A stretch of 64,000 nucleotides of DNA, from contig NZ_NWBQ01000011.1 in assembly GCF_002837135.1 (NCBI RefSeq), positions 1 through 64,000 on the forward strand, read 5' to 3'. The translations under genes and the position numbers were made by a program. The DNA comes from Macromonas bipunctata. GTDB lineage: Bacteria > Pseudomonadota > Gammaproteobacteria > Burkholderiales > Burkholderiaceae_C. Below are positions 54,601 to 63,701 of this stretch, piece by piece. The first letter of the stretch is position 1; every line of letters starts with the position of its first letter. Below the pieces are notes generated by a model. The model was not told the origin of the DNA. It saw nothing but the letters and a program-made list of their open reading frames with translations, and ran no database searches.

Positions 54601-55521
54601 ATGTTCAGTTACCGCCACGCTTTTCACGCGGGCAACCACGCCGATGTGCTCAAGCACATGACGTTGGTGGCCATGTTGCAATATTTGACCCAGAAGGACA
54701 CCGGCCTGCTGCTGGTGGACACCCACGCCGGGGCCGGGGTGTACCGGCTGGATCAGGACCACGCCCGCACCTCGGGCGAGTCCGAGCACGGCATCTACCA
54801 GCTGCAGGTGGTGGCCGACGCGGCGCGCGCTGCGGGCCAGACGGTGCCGGAGGCGGTACAGGCCTACCTGGCGCAGGTGGCGCAGTTCAACCACGGCAGC
54901 CCGGTCTGGCGCACCTACCCCGGCTCGCCGTGGATCAGCCAAGCGCTGCTGCGCCCGCAGGACAAGCTCAAGCTGTTTGAAGTCCACCCCACCGACAGCA
55001 AGCTGCTGGAAAAGCAGGTGGCCGAGCTGGAGCGTGGGCGCCAGATCGAGGTGCTGCGCCGCAACGGCTTCGAAGGCCTCAAGGCGCTGCTGCCCCCGCC
55101 CACGCGGCGCGGCCTGGTGCTGATCGACCCCAGCTACGAGCTCAAGACCGATTACGCCGAGGTGGTGACGTGCCTGGAGGACGCGCTCAAACGCTTCCCG
55201 ACCGGCACCTACGCGGTGTGGTACCCGGTGATCGGACGCCCGGAGGCGCATTCGATGGCGCGCAAGCTCAAGACCATGAGCAGCAAACTGCAGCGCCCGT
55301 GGGTGCAGGCCGAACTCAACATCGGCCTCAACCCCACCGAGGGCGTGACCACGCAGGCGGCCCAGGGGCGCACCCCGACCACCATGCGCGCCAGCGGCAT
55401 GCACATCATCAACCCGCCCTTTACGCTGGCGGCGCAGCTGCGCGACGCCCTGCCCTGGGTGACGAAGGCGCTGCGCCAGGCCACCGGCTCGGGCTGGACG
55501 GTGGAACACGGCGGCCACTGA
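54601..55521 (+). CDS. rlmJ: 23S rRNA (adenine(2030)-N6)-methyltransferase
   Basis: This 306-residue enzyme methylates A2030 of 23S rRNA. The characteristic N-terminus MFSYRHAFHAGNHADVLKH starts at ATG 54601. LLLVDTHAGAG is the SAM loop and DPSYELKTDY replaces the classic DPPYE catalytic motif, having Ser instead of Pro. The C-terminal SGMHIINPPFTL is conserved. A longer open frame upstream is not supported. Confidence 0.93.
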   Translation: MFSYRHAFHAGNHADVLKHMTLVAMLQYLTQKDTGLLLVDTHAGAGVYRLDQDHARTSGESEHGIYQLQVVADAARAAGQTVPEAVQAYLAQVAQFNHGSPVWRTYPGSPWISQALLRPQDKLKLFEVHPTDSKLLEKQVAELERGRQIEVLRRNGFEGLKALLPPPTRRGLVLIDPSYELKTDYAEVVTCLEDALKRFPTGTYAVWYPVIGRPEAHSMARKLKTMSSKLQRPWVQAELNIGLNPTEGVTTQAAQGRTPTTMRASGMHIINPPFTLAAQLRDALPWVTKALRQATGSGWTVEHGGH

Positions 55522-55559
55522 CACCACCAGCCGCCCCGCCCGCGCCATCCGGCCCAGCG

Positions 55560-56051
55560 TCAGCGGCGAGTGGAGGGGGCAGCGTCGTCGGGCTTGCGGG
55601 TCAGCAGTTGCACCTCCGAAACGCCCAGGCTGCGGATGCCCAGGGCACCGGCGGCGGCGTGGCTGAGGTCGATGATGCGGCTCTTGATGTGCGGGCCACG
55701 GTCCACGATGCGCACCACCACCTCGCGCCCGGTGTCCAGGCTGCGCACCAGCACTTCGGTGCCGAATGGCAGCGTCTTGTGCGCCGCCGTCAGGGCGTGC
55801 ATGTTGTAGCGCTCGCCGCTGGCGGTGGGCAGGCCGTGGAAGCGGTTGGCCAGGAACGACGCCTTGCCTTGCTGCAGCACATGGGTCTTGCGCGCTTGCA
55901 CCTGCCGGGTTTTGACGCCTTCCATGGGGGCGTGCTGCACGTGGGTGGCACCCGCCTGCACGCTGGTGGAGCAGCCACTCAGCAGGGTCAGGCAGGCGGC
56001 GCACAGCAGCGCCAGCGGTCGGGGTTTGGGTAAGATTTGCGAAAAATGCAT
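55560..56051 (-). CDS. rlpA: RlpA-like septal ring lipoprotein
   Basis: This 163-residue lipoprotein has a signal peptide ending in the lipobox LLSGC and a double-psi beta-barrel RlpA domain: [58 protein letters not shown]. Some RlpA proteins are lytic transglycosylases for denuded glycans. There is no SPOR domain. It follows metF by 31 bases in the ahcY-tlyA-metF transcription unit. Confidence 0.88.
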   Translation of the reverse strand: MHFSQILPKPRPLALLCAACLTLLSGCSTSVQAGATHVQHAPMEGVKTRQVQARKTHVLQQGKASFLANRFHGLPTASGERYNMHALTAAHKTLPFGTEVLVRSLDTGREVVVRIVDRGPHIKSRIIDLSHAAAGALGIRSLGVSEVQLLTRKPDDAAPSTRR

Positions 56052-56082
56052 CCGGTACTTTGGTTCCTCAAAGCCCTGCAAT

Positions 56083-56919
56083 CTACAGCAAACCCAGGTT
56101 CTTGACAATTTCCAGCGTCGGGCCGCTCTGGTTCATGGTGTAGAAATGCAGGCCCGGCACGCCCGCGGTGCGCAGTTGATCGCACAAATCCGTCACCACT
56201 TCCAGCCCAAAGGCGCGGATGGAAGCTATGTCGTCGCCATAGGCTTGCAGACGCAGGCGGATCCAGCGCGGGATCTCGGCCCCGCACGCGTCCGAGAAGC
56301 GCAGCAGCTGCGCCGAGCTGGTGATGGGCATGATACCCGGCACCACCGGAATGTCCACGCCCAGCTGGTAGGCGTCGTCCACAAAGCGGAAGTAGGCGTC
56401 GGTGTTGTAGAAATACTGCGTGATGGCCGAATTGGCCCCCGCCTTGACTTTGGTGGCAAAGGCTTGCAGGTCGTCCTGCGGCGAGCGCGCCTGCGGGTGG
56501 AACTCGGGGTAGGCCGCCACTTCGATGAAGAAAGCGTCGCCAAACTCGGCGCGGATGAAGGCCACCAGGTCGCTGGCGTACTGGAACTCACCGCCCAGGC
56601 CATAACCGCTGGGCAGGTCGCCGCGCAGGGCCACCAGGCGTTGCACACCCATGTCGCGCAGGGTGACGAGTTGCTGGCGCACGGTGTCGCGGGTGGCGCC
56701 AATGCACGAGAAGTGCGACGCGGCGGGCACACCTTCGGCCAGGATCTCGGCCACGGTGGCGAAGGTACCTTCCTGGGTGGAACCACCGGCGCCAAACGTC
56801 ACAGAGCAAAACTCGGGCTGGAGCGCGTAGAGCTGCTGGCGCGTGGCGCGCAGCTTGGCCGTGCCCTCGGGGGTCTTGGGCGGAAAGAATTCAAAACTGA
56901 GGGGAATTTGGGCACTCAT
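56083..56919 (-). CDS. metF: 5,10-methylenetetrahydrofolate reductase
   Basis: This 278-residue flavoenzyme reduces methylene-THF to methyl-THF for methionine synthesis. [14 protein letters not shown] at the N-terminus, [10 protein letters not shown] with the FAD contact, ALRGDLP and [12 protein letters not shown] are all family signatures. It lies downstream of ahcY and tlyA, so it is probably under the same SAH riboswitch, which links methyl supply to SAH removal. Confidence 0.95.
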   Translation of the reverse strand: MSAQIPLSFEFFPPKTPEGTAKLRATRQQLYALQPEFCSVTFGAGGSTQEGTFATVAEILAEGVPAASHFSCIGATRDTVRQQLVTLRDMGVQRLVALRGDLPSGYGLGGEFQYASDLVAFIRAEFGDAFFIEVAAYPEFHPQARSPQDDLQAFATKVKAGANSAITQYFYNTDAYFRFVDDAYQLGVDIPVVPGIMPITSSAQLLRFSDACGAEIPRWIRLRLQAYGDDIASIRAFGLEVVTDLCDQLRTAGVPGLHFYTMNQSGPTLEIVKNLGLL

Positions 56920-56946
56920 GCGGGTGCTCCTTGTGTAGGGGTTGCT

Positions 56947-57726
56947 TCAGGCCGCCATGCGGCTGGCCCAGACAAAAAATTCGCGGTTGCCGTCGCCACC
57001 GGCAATGGGGGAGTCGAACCAGCCACGCACCAGCAGCCCCGCTTCGGCGCAGGCGCGGCGCAGGCGTTGTTCCACCTGGGGGTAGCAGGCGGGGTCTTTC
57101 ACCAGCCCGCCCTTGCCGATGTGCTCGGGTTGCAGCTCGAACTGGGGCTTGACCAGCATCAGCAGCTGCCCGCCGGGGGCCAGCAGCGGTGCCAGCGCCG
57201 GCAGCACCAGCGTGAGCGAGATGAAGGACAGATCGCCCACCACCAGCTCAAACCCGGCGCCAATGCGCTCCGGCGCGGCCCCGGCTTGCAGCAGCCGCTC
57301 AAAGCTGAGTTGGCGCGCATTGAGCTTTTCCAGCGCCTGCACGCGGGGGTCTTGCGCCACGCGCGGGTGCAACTGGCCCTGGCCCACGTCCACACCCAGC
57401 ACGCTGGCGGCACCGTGTTGCAACAGCACGTCGGTAAAGCCGCCGGTGCTTTGCCCCACATCCAGGCAGCGCCAGCCGTTGGGGCTGAGGCCGCTGGCGC
57501 GCAGCGCACCTTCGAGCTTGAGGCCACCGCGCGAGACATAGCGCGACTCGGCGGCGTCCACCAATTCCAGCTCGGCGCTCAGCGGCAGATCGTCACCGTT
57601 CTTGGCCACGGTTTTCCACGGTGCGGCACCGCCCAGCCGCCAGCGCACGCCAGCGGCAATCAGGCGTTGTGCTTGCGAGCGTGACGCGGCCAAACCGCGT
57701 TCGGTGAGCAACTGGTCGGCGCGCAC
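56947..57726 (-). CDS. tlyA: TlyA family rRNA methyltransferase
   Basis: This 259-residue protein has an N-terminal S4 domain (MRADQLLTERGLAASRSQAQRLIAAGVR) and an FtsJ-type methyltransferase domain (RYVSRGGLKLEGAL, CLDVGQSTGGFTDVLL, VVGDLSFISLTLVLP). Mycobacterial TlyA makes 2'-O-methylcytidine in both ribosomal subunits; the betaproteobacterial target is inferred. It lies six bases downstream of ahcY and 27 upstream of metF. Confidence 0.92.
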   Translation of the reverse strand: MRADQLLTERGLAASRSQAQRLIAAGVRWRLGGAAPWKTVAKNGDDLPLSAELELVDAAESRYVSRGGLKLEGALRASGLSPNGWRCLDVGQSTGGFTDVLLQHGAASVLGVDVGQGQLHPRVAQDPRVQALEKLNARQLSFERLLQAGAAPERIGAGFELVVGDLSFISLTLVLPALAPLLAPGGQLLMLVKPQFELQPEHIGKGGLVKDPACYPQVEQRLRRACAEAGLLVRGWFDSPIAGGDGNREFFVWASRMAA

Positions 57727-57732
57727 GGGGTA

Positions 57733-59172
57733 TCAGTAGCGGTAGGTGTCGGGCTTGTACGGGCCTTGCTTGGGCACGCCAATGTAGGCGGCTTGCTCGT
57801 CGCTGAGTTCGGTCAGCATGGCACCGACTTTCTTCAGGTGCAGGCGCGCCACTTTCTCGTCCAGGTGCTTGGGCAGCACGTACACCTTGCCCGCGTCGTA
57901 GCCGTCGGGGTGGCAAAACAGCTCGATCTGGGCAATGGTCTGGTTGGCAAAGCTCGACGACATCACAAAGCTGGGATGGCCCGTGGCGCAGCCCAGATTG
58001 ACCAGGCGGCCCTTGGCCAGCAGGATGATCTTCTTGCCATCTTCAAAGATCACGTGATCGACCTGCGGCTTGATTTCTTCCCACTGGCACTTGTCTTCCA
58101 GCGAGGCCACATCGATCTCGTTGTCAAAGTGGCCGATGTTGCACACGATGGCCTGGTCTTTCATGGCGGCCATGTGGGCGTAGGTGATAACGTTCTTGTT
58201 GCCGGTGGCGGTGACGAAGATGTCGGCCTTGTCGGCAGCGTATTCCATCGTCACGACCTTGTAGCCTTCCATCGCGGCTTGCAGCGCGTTGATGGGGTCG
58301 ATCTCGGTCACCCACACTTGGGCACTCAAAGCGCGCAGGGCTTGGGCCGAACCTTTGCCCACGTCGCCGTAACCCGCCACCACAGCCACTTTGCCTGCGA
58401 TCATCACGTCGGTAGCGCGCTTGATGCCATCCACCAGCGATTCGCGGCAGCCGTACAGGTTGTCGAACTTGGATTTGGTGACCGAGTCGTTGACGTTGAT
58501 GGCACGGAACAGCAGCGTGCCCTTGGCACTCATTTCCTTGAGGCGGTGGACACCGGTGGTGGTTTCCTCGGTCACGCCAATGATCTGCGCACCCTTGCGG
58601 CTGTACCAGGTCGGGTCTTGCGCCAGCTTGTTGCGGATGGCGGCGAACAACACGCGCTCTTCTTCGCTGCCGCCGTTGCCAGCGACCAGCGACGGGTTGG
58701 TCTCGGCTTGCTTGCCCAGGTGCATCAGCAGCGTGGCGTCGCCGCCGTCGTCCAGGATCATGTTGGGGCCTTCGCCTTCGGTGCCGGCGGCGCCGAATTC
58801 AAAGATGCGGTGGGTGTAGTCCCAGTAATCGGTCAGGGTTTCGCCCTTGATGGCGAACACCGGCGTGCCCGCAGCGGCAATGGCGGCGGCGGCGTGGTCT
58901 TGCGTGCTGAAGATGTTGCACGAGGCCCAGCGCACTTGCGCGCCCAGGGCTTGCAGGGTCTCGATCAGCACGGCGGTCTGGATCGTCATGTGCAACGAGC
59001 CGGTGATGCGTGCGCCCTTGAGCGGCTGCTGGGCCGCGAATTCCTCGCGGATGGCCATCAGACCGGGCATCTCGGTTTCGGCAATCTTGATTTCCTTGCG
59101 GCCCCAGGCGGCCAGTGCAATGTCGGCAATAGCGCAGTCGGCGGGGGCAAGATGGACGAGCGGCGCATTCAT
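57733..59172 (-). CDS. ahcY: Adenosylhomocysteinase
   Basis: This 479-residue enzyme reversibly splits SAH to adenosine and homocysteine, relieving inhibition of methyltransferases. It uses a bound NAD ([19 protein letters not shown]). [26 protein letters not shown] and the C-terminal [17 protein letters not shown] ...DTYRY are conserved. It starts at ATG 59172 with GGAG nine bases upstream; the open frame upstream is leader. An SAH riboswitch precedes it. Confidence 0.96.
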   Translation of the reverse strand: MNAPLVHLAPADCAIADIALAAWGRKEIKIAETEMPGLMAIREEFAAQQPLKGARITGSLHMTIQTAVLIETLQALGAQVRWASCNIFSTQDHAAAAIAAAGTPVFAIKGETLTDYWDYTHRIFEFGAAGTEGEGPNMILDDGGDATLLMHLGKQAETNPSLVAGNGGSEEERVLFAAIRNKLAQDPTWYSRKGAQIIGVTEETTTGVHRLKEMSAKGTLLFRAINVNDSVTKSKFDNLYGCRESLVDGIKRATDVMIAGKVAVVAGYGDVGKGSAQALRALSAQVWVTEIDPINALQAAMEGYKVVTMEYAADKADIFVTATGNKNVITYAHMAAMKDQAIVCNIGHFDNEIDVASLEDKCQWEEIKPQVDHVIFEDGKKIILLAKGRLVNLGCATGHPSFVMSSSFANQTIAQIELFCHPDGYDAGKVYVLPKHLDEKVARLHLKKVGAMLTELSDEQAAYIGVPKQGPYKPDTYRY

Positions 59173-59255
59173 GGGGGTGACTCCGTGACAAAAAAGTGAA
59201 CCACCACCCCACGCTGGGCATTTGCAACACACGCACGCGCACCAGCAAGGGGTGG

Positions 59256-59368
59256 GCGAGCGCCGTTGTCTGTGGCCTGCGCGTGCCGCGTCAGGCTGGC
59301 CGAGCCTCACCGCCTGCGTGGTGGCCATAAGGCAAACACCAGCGCCGGGGTTGCAACGCTCCTCGGTA
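59256..59368 (-). promoter_or_regulatory. SAH riboswitch of the ahcY operon
   Basis: On the minus strand the conserved 5' core CCGAGGAGCG-UUGCAAC begins at 59366. A GAGGCUCGG segment at about 59308-59300 closes the first stem, and the 3' pseudoknot part CAACGGCGCUC lies at 59268-59258. These match the three conserved blocks of the SAH riboswitch known upstream of ahcY in betaproteobacteria, in order and with matching pairing. The loop between the first two blocks is longer than in the Ralstonia example. Binding of SAH is expected to raise ahcY-tlyA-metF expression. Confidence 0.85.
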
Positions 59369-59373
59369 CAGCA

Positions 59374-59379
59374 ATTATA
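59374..59379 (-). promoter_or_regulatory. -10 element of ahcY promoter
   Basis: A perfect TATAAT on the minus strand would start transcription at about 59367, exactly at the first base of the riboswitch. No good -35 box is visible. Confidence 0.5.
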
Positions 59380-59414
59380 AATTGCCCCGTCAGCGGGCGT
59401 GGGGAGCGCGTTTC

Positions 59415-59420
59415 TATAAT
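59415..59420 (+). promoter_or_regulatory. -10 element of ispB promoter
   Basis: A perfect TATAAT lies 19 bases before the ispB start codon on the plus strand, back to back with the ahcY -10 box 35 bases away. The -35 region is weak. Confidence 0.45.
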
Positions 59421-59438
59421 CCCCACCAAACAACCGGC

Positions 59439-60431
59439 ATGCACACCTTGAGTCCAGAATCCAACCCCACTTTGCAAGCCCTGTCGCTGGTCGGCGCCGA
59501 CATGCGCGAGGTTGACCGCGTCATCCAGGAGCGCCTCCACAGCGAGGTCGAGCTGATCGGCCAGGTCGCGCGCTACATCATCAGCGCTGGCGGCAAGCGC
59601 GTGCGCCCCGCCCTGCTGCTGCTGATGTGCGGCGCGCTGGACTGCGAGCACCCGCAGCGCCACAGCATGGCGGCGGTGGTGGAGTTCATCCACACCGCCA
59701 CGCTGCTGCACGACGACGTGGTGGACGAGTCCACCCTGCGCCGGGGCCGCTCCACCGCCAACGAGGTGTTTGGCAACGCCGCCAGTGTGCTGGTGGGCGA
59801 CTTTTTATACACCCGCGCCTTCCAGATGATGGTGGCGCCAGGCGACCTGCGCATTCTGGACGTGCTGGCCGAGGCCACCAATGTGATTGCCGAAGGCGAG
59901 GTGTGGCAGTTGATGAACATGCACGACGCCACGCTGGACGAGGCGGGCTACCTGCGCGTGATCCGCGCCAAGACGGCCAAGCTGTTCGAGGCCAGCGCGC
60001 GCCTGGCGGCCATTCTGGCCGGGGCCGATGCCGAGCTAGAGGCGCGCTGCGCCGACTACGGCCAGGCGCTGGGTGCGGCGTTCCAGGTGGTGGACGATGT
60101 GCTGGACTACGAAGGCAACGCTACCGAACTGGGCAAGAACCTGGGCGACGACCTGCGCGAAGGCAAGATGACGCTGCCGCTGATCTGCACCCTGCGCCAC
60201 TGCACCCCGGCGCAGGCCGAGGTGATACGCGATGCGATCGAACAGGGCAACACCGAGCGGCTGGACGACATCATCCAGATTGTGCGCAGCTGCGGTGGCC
60301 TGAGCGACGCCCGCCGCACCGCGCAGGCCGAGGCGCAACGCGCGGTGGACGCCGCTTTGGCGTTGCCGGTCAACCAATGGTCAAAAGCTTTGGTACAATT
60401 AGCGTCTGCACTGCTGGAGCGACGCTCCTGA
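59439..60431 (+). CDS. ispB: Octaprenyl diphosphate synthase
   Basis: This 330-residue trans-prenyltransferase makes the ubiquinone side chain. The two Asp-rich motifs are [10 protein letters not shown] and [10 protein letters not shown], with [12 protein letters not shown] at the substrate lysine. I start at ATG 59439 (MHTLSPESN). It is divergent from ahcY and followed 10 bases later by tRNA-Pro. Confidence 0.93.
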   Translation: MHTLSPESNPTLQALSLVGADMREVDRVIQERLHSEVELIGQVARYIISAGGKRVRPALLLLMCGALDCEHPQRHSMAAVVEFIHTATLLHDDVVDESTLRRGRSTANEVFGNAASVLVGDFLYTRAFQMMVAPGDLRILDVLAEATNVIAEGEVWQLMNMHDATLDEAGYLRVIRAKTAKLFEASARLAAILAGADAELEARCADYGQALGAAFQVVDDVLDYEGNATELGKNLGDDLREGKMTLPLICTLRHCTPAQAEVIRDAIEQGNTERLDDIIQIVRSCGGLSDARRTAQAEAQRAVDAALALPVNQWSKALVQLASALLERRS

Positions 60432-60441
60432 CATTGCACAT

Positions 60442-60518
<77 letters not shown>

Positions 60519-60523
60519 GATTC

Positions 60524-60560
60524 AAAAAAACCCGCTGAGCACCTTGTTCAGCGGGTTTTT
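60524..60560 (+). terminator. Rho-independent terminator after tRNA-Pro
   Basis: A perfect 8-bp stem CCCGCTGA/TCAGCGGG with a 9-base loop, flanked by an A-tract and followed by TTTTT. It may work in both directions. Confidence 0.85.
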
Positions 60561-60630
60561 GCTTTGGATCAAGCTTGGACAGAGCGATCGACCGCAGAAC
60601 CGCCAAGACAGTACACCGATGGTTGATGCT

Positions 60631-60649
60631 ATTAACGATAGCCGTTAAT
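60631..60649 (+). promoter_or_regulatory. Inverted-repeat operator of higBA
   Basis: A perfect 7-bp inverted repeat ATTAACG/CGTTAAT with a 5-base centre ends 9 bases before the higB start. HigA-type antitoxins bind such repeats to control their own operon. Confidence 0.5.
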
Positions 60650-60657
60650 ATTGCAGC

Positions 60658-60936
60658 ATGATTTTGAATTTCTGCTGCACCGATACCGAAGCCCTCTTTC
60701 AAGGTAAGCGCGTGAAGCGGTTTGTGAATTTTGAGAGCGTGGCCATGCGCAAGCTGCAACAACTCAGCGCCGCTGTGGAGCTGGAGTTTTTGCGAATTCC
60801 ACCGGGCAACAAGCTGGAGGCCCTCAAGGGCGACCGCAAGGGCCAGCACAGCATCCGCATCAACGACCAGTGGCGCATCTGCTTTGTGTGGCGCAACGGG
60901 CACGCACACGATGTGGCCATCGTGGACTACCACTGA
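60658..60936 (+). CDS. higB: HigB-family toxin (RelE/ParE superfamily)
   Basis: This 92-residue protein is a RelE-fold mRNA interferase of the HigB type: RVKRFVNFESVAMRKLQQL, then LRIPPGNKLEALKGDRKGQHSIRIN and the C-terminal WRICFVWRNGHAHDVAIVDYH. It is followed 12 bases later by a HigA antitoxin gene, the toxin-first order of this group. It starts the accessory segment downstream of tRNA-Pro. Confidence 0.9.
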   Translation: MILNFCCTDTEALFQGKRVKRFVNFESVAMRKLQQLSAAVELEFLRIPPGNKLEALKGDRKGQHSIRINDQWRICFVWRNGHAHDVAIVDYH

Positions 60937-60948
60937 AAGGACGCACAC

Positions 60949-61260
60949 ATGTTGCGAGAAGTACCCCTGACACACCCCGGCGTGATTTTGCTGGAGGACT
61001 GGCTCAAGCCGCTGGGTCTGAGCCAGTACGCACTGGCCAAGGCCATTGGCGTACCGCCGCGCCGCATCAACGAGATTGTGAAGGGCTTGCGCGGCATCAC
61101 GGTGGACACGGCGTTGCGGCTGGGTGCCTACTTCGGCACAGATGCGCAAAGCTGGATCAACCTGCAAACGCAATACGACACCGAGCAAGCACGCGCCACT
61201 ATGGTGGACATTCTGCAACGCATTGCACAACACGGGCTGCATCCGGTGGCGGAGGCGTAG
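60949..61260 (+). CDS. higA: HigA-family antitoxin
   Basis: This 103-residue XRE-type protein starts MLREVPLTHPGVILLEDWL and has a helix-turn-helix (LSQYALAKAIGVPPRRINEIVKGLRGIT) followed by the HigA tail TALRLGAYFGTDAQSWINLQ. It neutralises HigB and is expected to repress at the inverted repeat at 60631-60649. Confidence 0.92.
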   Translation: MLREVPLTHPGVILLEDWLKPLGLSQYALAKAIGVPPRRINEIVKGLRGITVDTALRLGAYFGTDAQSWINLQTQYDTEQARATMVDILQRIAQHGLHPVAEA

Positions 61261-61281
61261 CCCTGCCCATCAGCCCCCCGG

Positions 61282-63669
61282 TTACTGCCGCAGGAAGCCG
61301 TATTCGTACACTTGCGGGCGCAGTTTTTGGCTGAGGGCATCGTAAGCGGTCTTGAAGGGGTCGAAGTCGATGGGGTGGGTGTCGCTGTTGGCTTCGAGGG
61401 CTTTGCGGATTTGGTACCAGCCAGCATCCGGGCGATTGAGCTTAAAGGTATCGCGGATTTTTTTCTCAAAACGGGTGGAGTGGTAGGTCGTCCAAAGTTT
61501 GCGGCCTTCGTCCAGCACTTGCCGCGCCTCTTTGGAGGGCTTGAGCTTTTTGAGGTAAGCGGCCATGAAGTCGGACTGGAAACGGCCCGATGCGGCGACT
61601 TCTTCCTCGGTGAAGGGGATGAAGTGGTTGACCAGTGACCACGGCTTGCCGTTCCACACCAAGCCATCGGCACCGGCGGAGAGGTTGGAGCCGTTGAACA
61701 GCATCCAGACCAGGCAGTCGGTCTTGAATGCGGCGGGCAGTTCGCAGGTGGGTTGCAGGAACTGGTCGCGGTCGTTGAGCCAAGTGGGGCGGATGAGGCG
61801 GCGCACCGCAAACACGACGGCGGCTTGCCAGAGGTTGTCCGGGGTGATGAAGTAGCCCCCGGCGTGGCCGATGGAATGCACCGAGGAGAACACGGCGGTC
61901 ATGGTGCCCGCGTTCTGGAAGTCGTTGCCGTTGCAGAAGAAATGCCCAATCGCGCCGTTTGACCACTTGGTGTTACGCACGTGCTCGGTCTTGGTGGTGG
62001 GGGTGACGGCGTTGATGAGCGGCACCGCGTCCACGTCATTTTTCTTGAGGCGCGGCATCCATTCGCTCAAGAAGAGCGCATTGGGCAGGTTGTGGAAGGA
62101 CTTTCGGCCCAAGGCGTTGCCGTCCTTGTCCAGCGCGGTGGTTTCGATGGCGCTAAGCCGTGTTTTTTTGCTGGTGTCCCAGACCAAAAAGCCGATAGGG
62201 AAGTTGCCATTCAGGCCATCGAAGGCCTTGCTGTGTACGACGAAACCGCCCAGATATTTGGCCCGCCACTTCTCACGGAACTGGGCAAAGTTGGGGGCGT
62301 TGACGTACTTGAGTTTACTGAACATCGCCACGACAGCGTTGGGTATTTCACGCTGAATCCGCACGAGGAATTGCACAAACAGTTCGCGGGCGGCGTAGCC
62401 CAAGTGCCCCATATCGGCACCGACGGCTGTCTTGGCGATATTGGTCTTGCCCGCGTTGCCTTGGGAGTTGGCGGCTTCGCCATACGGCGGGTTGATGAGC
62501 ACCAGGATTTTCTTGGCACCCTTCTTTTTCACCTTGGCATCGGCAATGGCTTGGCGCAGTTCCAGCGGTACCTTGTTGCTGCGCGTGTAGTCGATTTGGC
62601 CAAAATCGTCCACGTCATCGTTGAGGTAGTCGTACTGGAACTTGGTGGCGGCCACGCAGGTGCGGCTGGCACGCATCACGTCGATGTCGGCCTGATCCAG
62701 CGTGCTCATGTAGATGTTGCGGTGGTTGGAGTGCTTGACCTCCAGGTTGCCCACGCCGCAGCACATGTCCCACACGATGTATTTCTGCTGCCAGTTCTTG
62801 CCCAGCAGTTGCGCCAGTTGGTCGTAGGCTTTGTCCACGATGTGCAACGGCGTGTAGTACGCGCCTTTGAAGCTGCGTTCGTCCAAGGGCAGCAGGCTGT
62901 CACGGCGTTCCAGCAGGTAGGCGCGGTGTTCCTCGTCCGGTGGGCGGTGGTAGATGGCCCAGAAGTTGCGGTAGCCTTTTTCGCTGGAGAGTTCGTAGGT
63001 GGTGCCATCCAGCAGGAACAAGGGCCGGTCGCCTTCGTGCAGCAGCCGCGCGGGCAAATTGGCGATGGCGGCTTTGGTGCCATCGTGCATGATGTCGGCA
63101 AAGAACAGCAGGGCGTAGTCGGTTTCGGCCACACCTTCCAATTCCTGCCCCACCATCGTGACCCACTTGTCAAACACCTGGCGCAGGTTGTCGGGCGTGA
63201 TGGGGGTGCGCACCAATTGGCCCGCCTGGAGGGCGTGCTTGACGGCGGCGACGAATTCTTTTTCGTGGCTGTCGATTTTGTAGACCACGAAATGGGTCTC
63301 GATGTAAGGGGCCACCTGCGCCGCCACGCCCCTGTCCACCGCCGAGGCGGACTTGGGCCATTTGATGGCCTTGTCGGCCAAAATGGGCAAGGCCTTGGCG
63401 GTTTCCATGATGGCGGCTTTTTCGCGGTCAATCACGGCCAAAAACGGCGGGATGTGCTCGCCTTGCTTGCGCGCGTCGCGCACGTAGAACAGCAACTGGG
63501 CAAACATCAGCACTGGGGAGGTGGCGGCCTCTTTGGCCTCGAACCAAATTTCTTCGGCCTGGATGTCCACCAGCCCTTTGCTGTATTTTTTCAGGCCCAG
63601 GGCCTTGATGTAGGCATCTTTGACGTCTTCTTCGGTTCGGGCGGCGTTCAGTTCTTGGATCAGGCTCAC
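61282..63669 (-). CDS. Type IIG-like restriction-modification enzyme (N6-adenine methyltransferase with nuclease domain)
   Basis: This 795-residue single-chain protein combines an N-terminal PD-(D/E)xK-like segment (GLVDIQAEEIWFEAKEA near residues 32-50) with a class I DNA methyltransferase domain. The SAM loop is WDMCCGVGNLEVKH, motif IV is VLINPPYGEAANS, and RSFKGAYYTPLHIVDKAYD precedes them as in Eco57I-type enzymes. A C-terminal target-recognition region follows. No separate nuclease or S subunit is adjacent. Type IIG is the best fit; a stand-alone phage-defence methyltransferase is the alternative. Confidence 0.78.
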   Translation of the reverse strand: MSLIQELNAARTEEDVKDAYIKALGLKKYSKGLVDIQAEEIWFEAKEAATSPVLMFAQLLFYVRDARKQGEHIPPFLAVIDREKAAIMETAKALPILADKAIKWPKSASAVDRGVAAQVAPYIETHFVVYKIDSHEKEFVAAVKHALQAGQLVRTPITPDNLRQVFDKWVTMVGQELEGVAETDYALLFFADIMHDGTKAAIANLPARLLHEGDRPLFLLDGTTYELSSEKGYRNFWAIYHRPPDEEHRAYLLERRDSLLPLDERSFKGAYYTPLHIVDKAYDQLAQLLGKNWQQKYIVWDMCCGVGNLEVKHSNHRNIYMSTLDQADIDVMRASRTCVAATKFQYDYLNDDVDDFGQIDYTRSNKVPLELRQAIADAKVKKKGAKKILVLINPPYGEAANSQGNAGKTNIAKTAVGADMGHLGYAARELFVQFLVRIQREIPNAVVAMFSKLKYVNAPNFAQFREKWRAKYLGGFVVHSKAFDGLNGNFPIGFLVWDTSKKTRLSAIETTALDKDGNALGRKSFHNLPNALFLSEWMPRLKKNDVDAVPLINAVTPTTKTEHVRNTKWSNGAIGHFFCNGNDFQNAGTMTAVFSSVHSIGHAGGYFITPDNLWQAAVVFAVRRLIRPTWLNDRDQFLQPTCELPAAFKTDCLVWMLFNGSNLSAGADGLVWNGKPWSLVNHFIPFTEEEVAASGRFQSDFMAAYLKKLKPSKEARQVLDEGRKLWTTYHSTRFEKKIRDTFKLNRPDAGWYQIRKALEANSDTHPIDFDPFKTAYDALSQKLRPQVYEYGFLRQ

Positions 63670-63701
63670 GGGAGGGCTACTGTGGTGGGAGGGGCTGGTG
63701 G

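Noticed and set aside
54532-56004. Long minus-strand open frame opposite rlmJ and shifted relative to rlpA.
   Set aside because: The true genes rlmJ and rlpA explain the region; the frame is Arg/Pro/His-rich without motifs.
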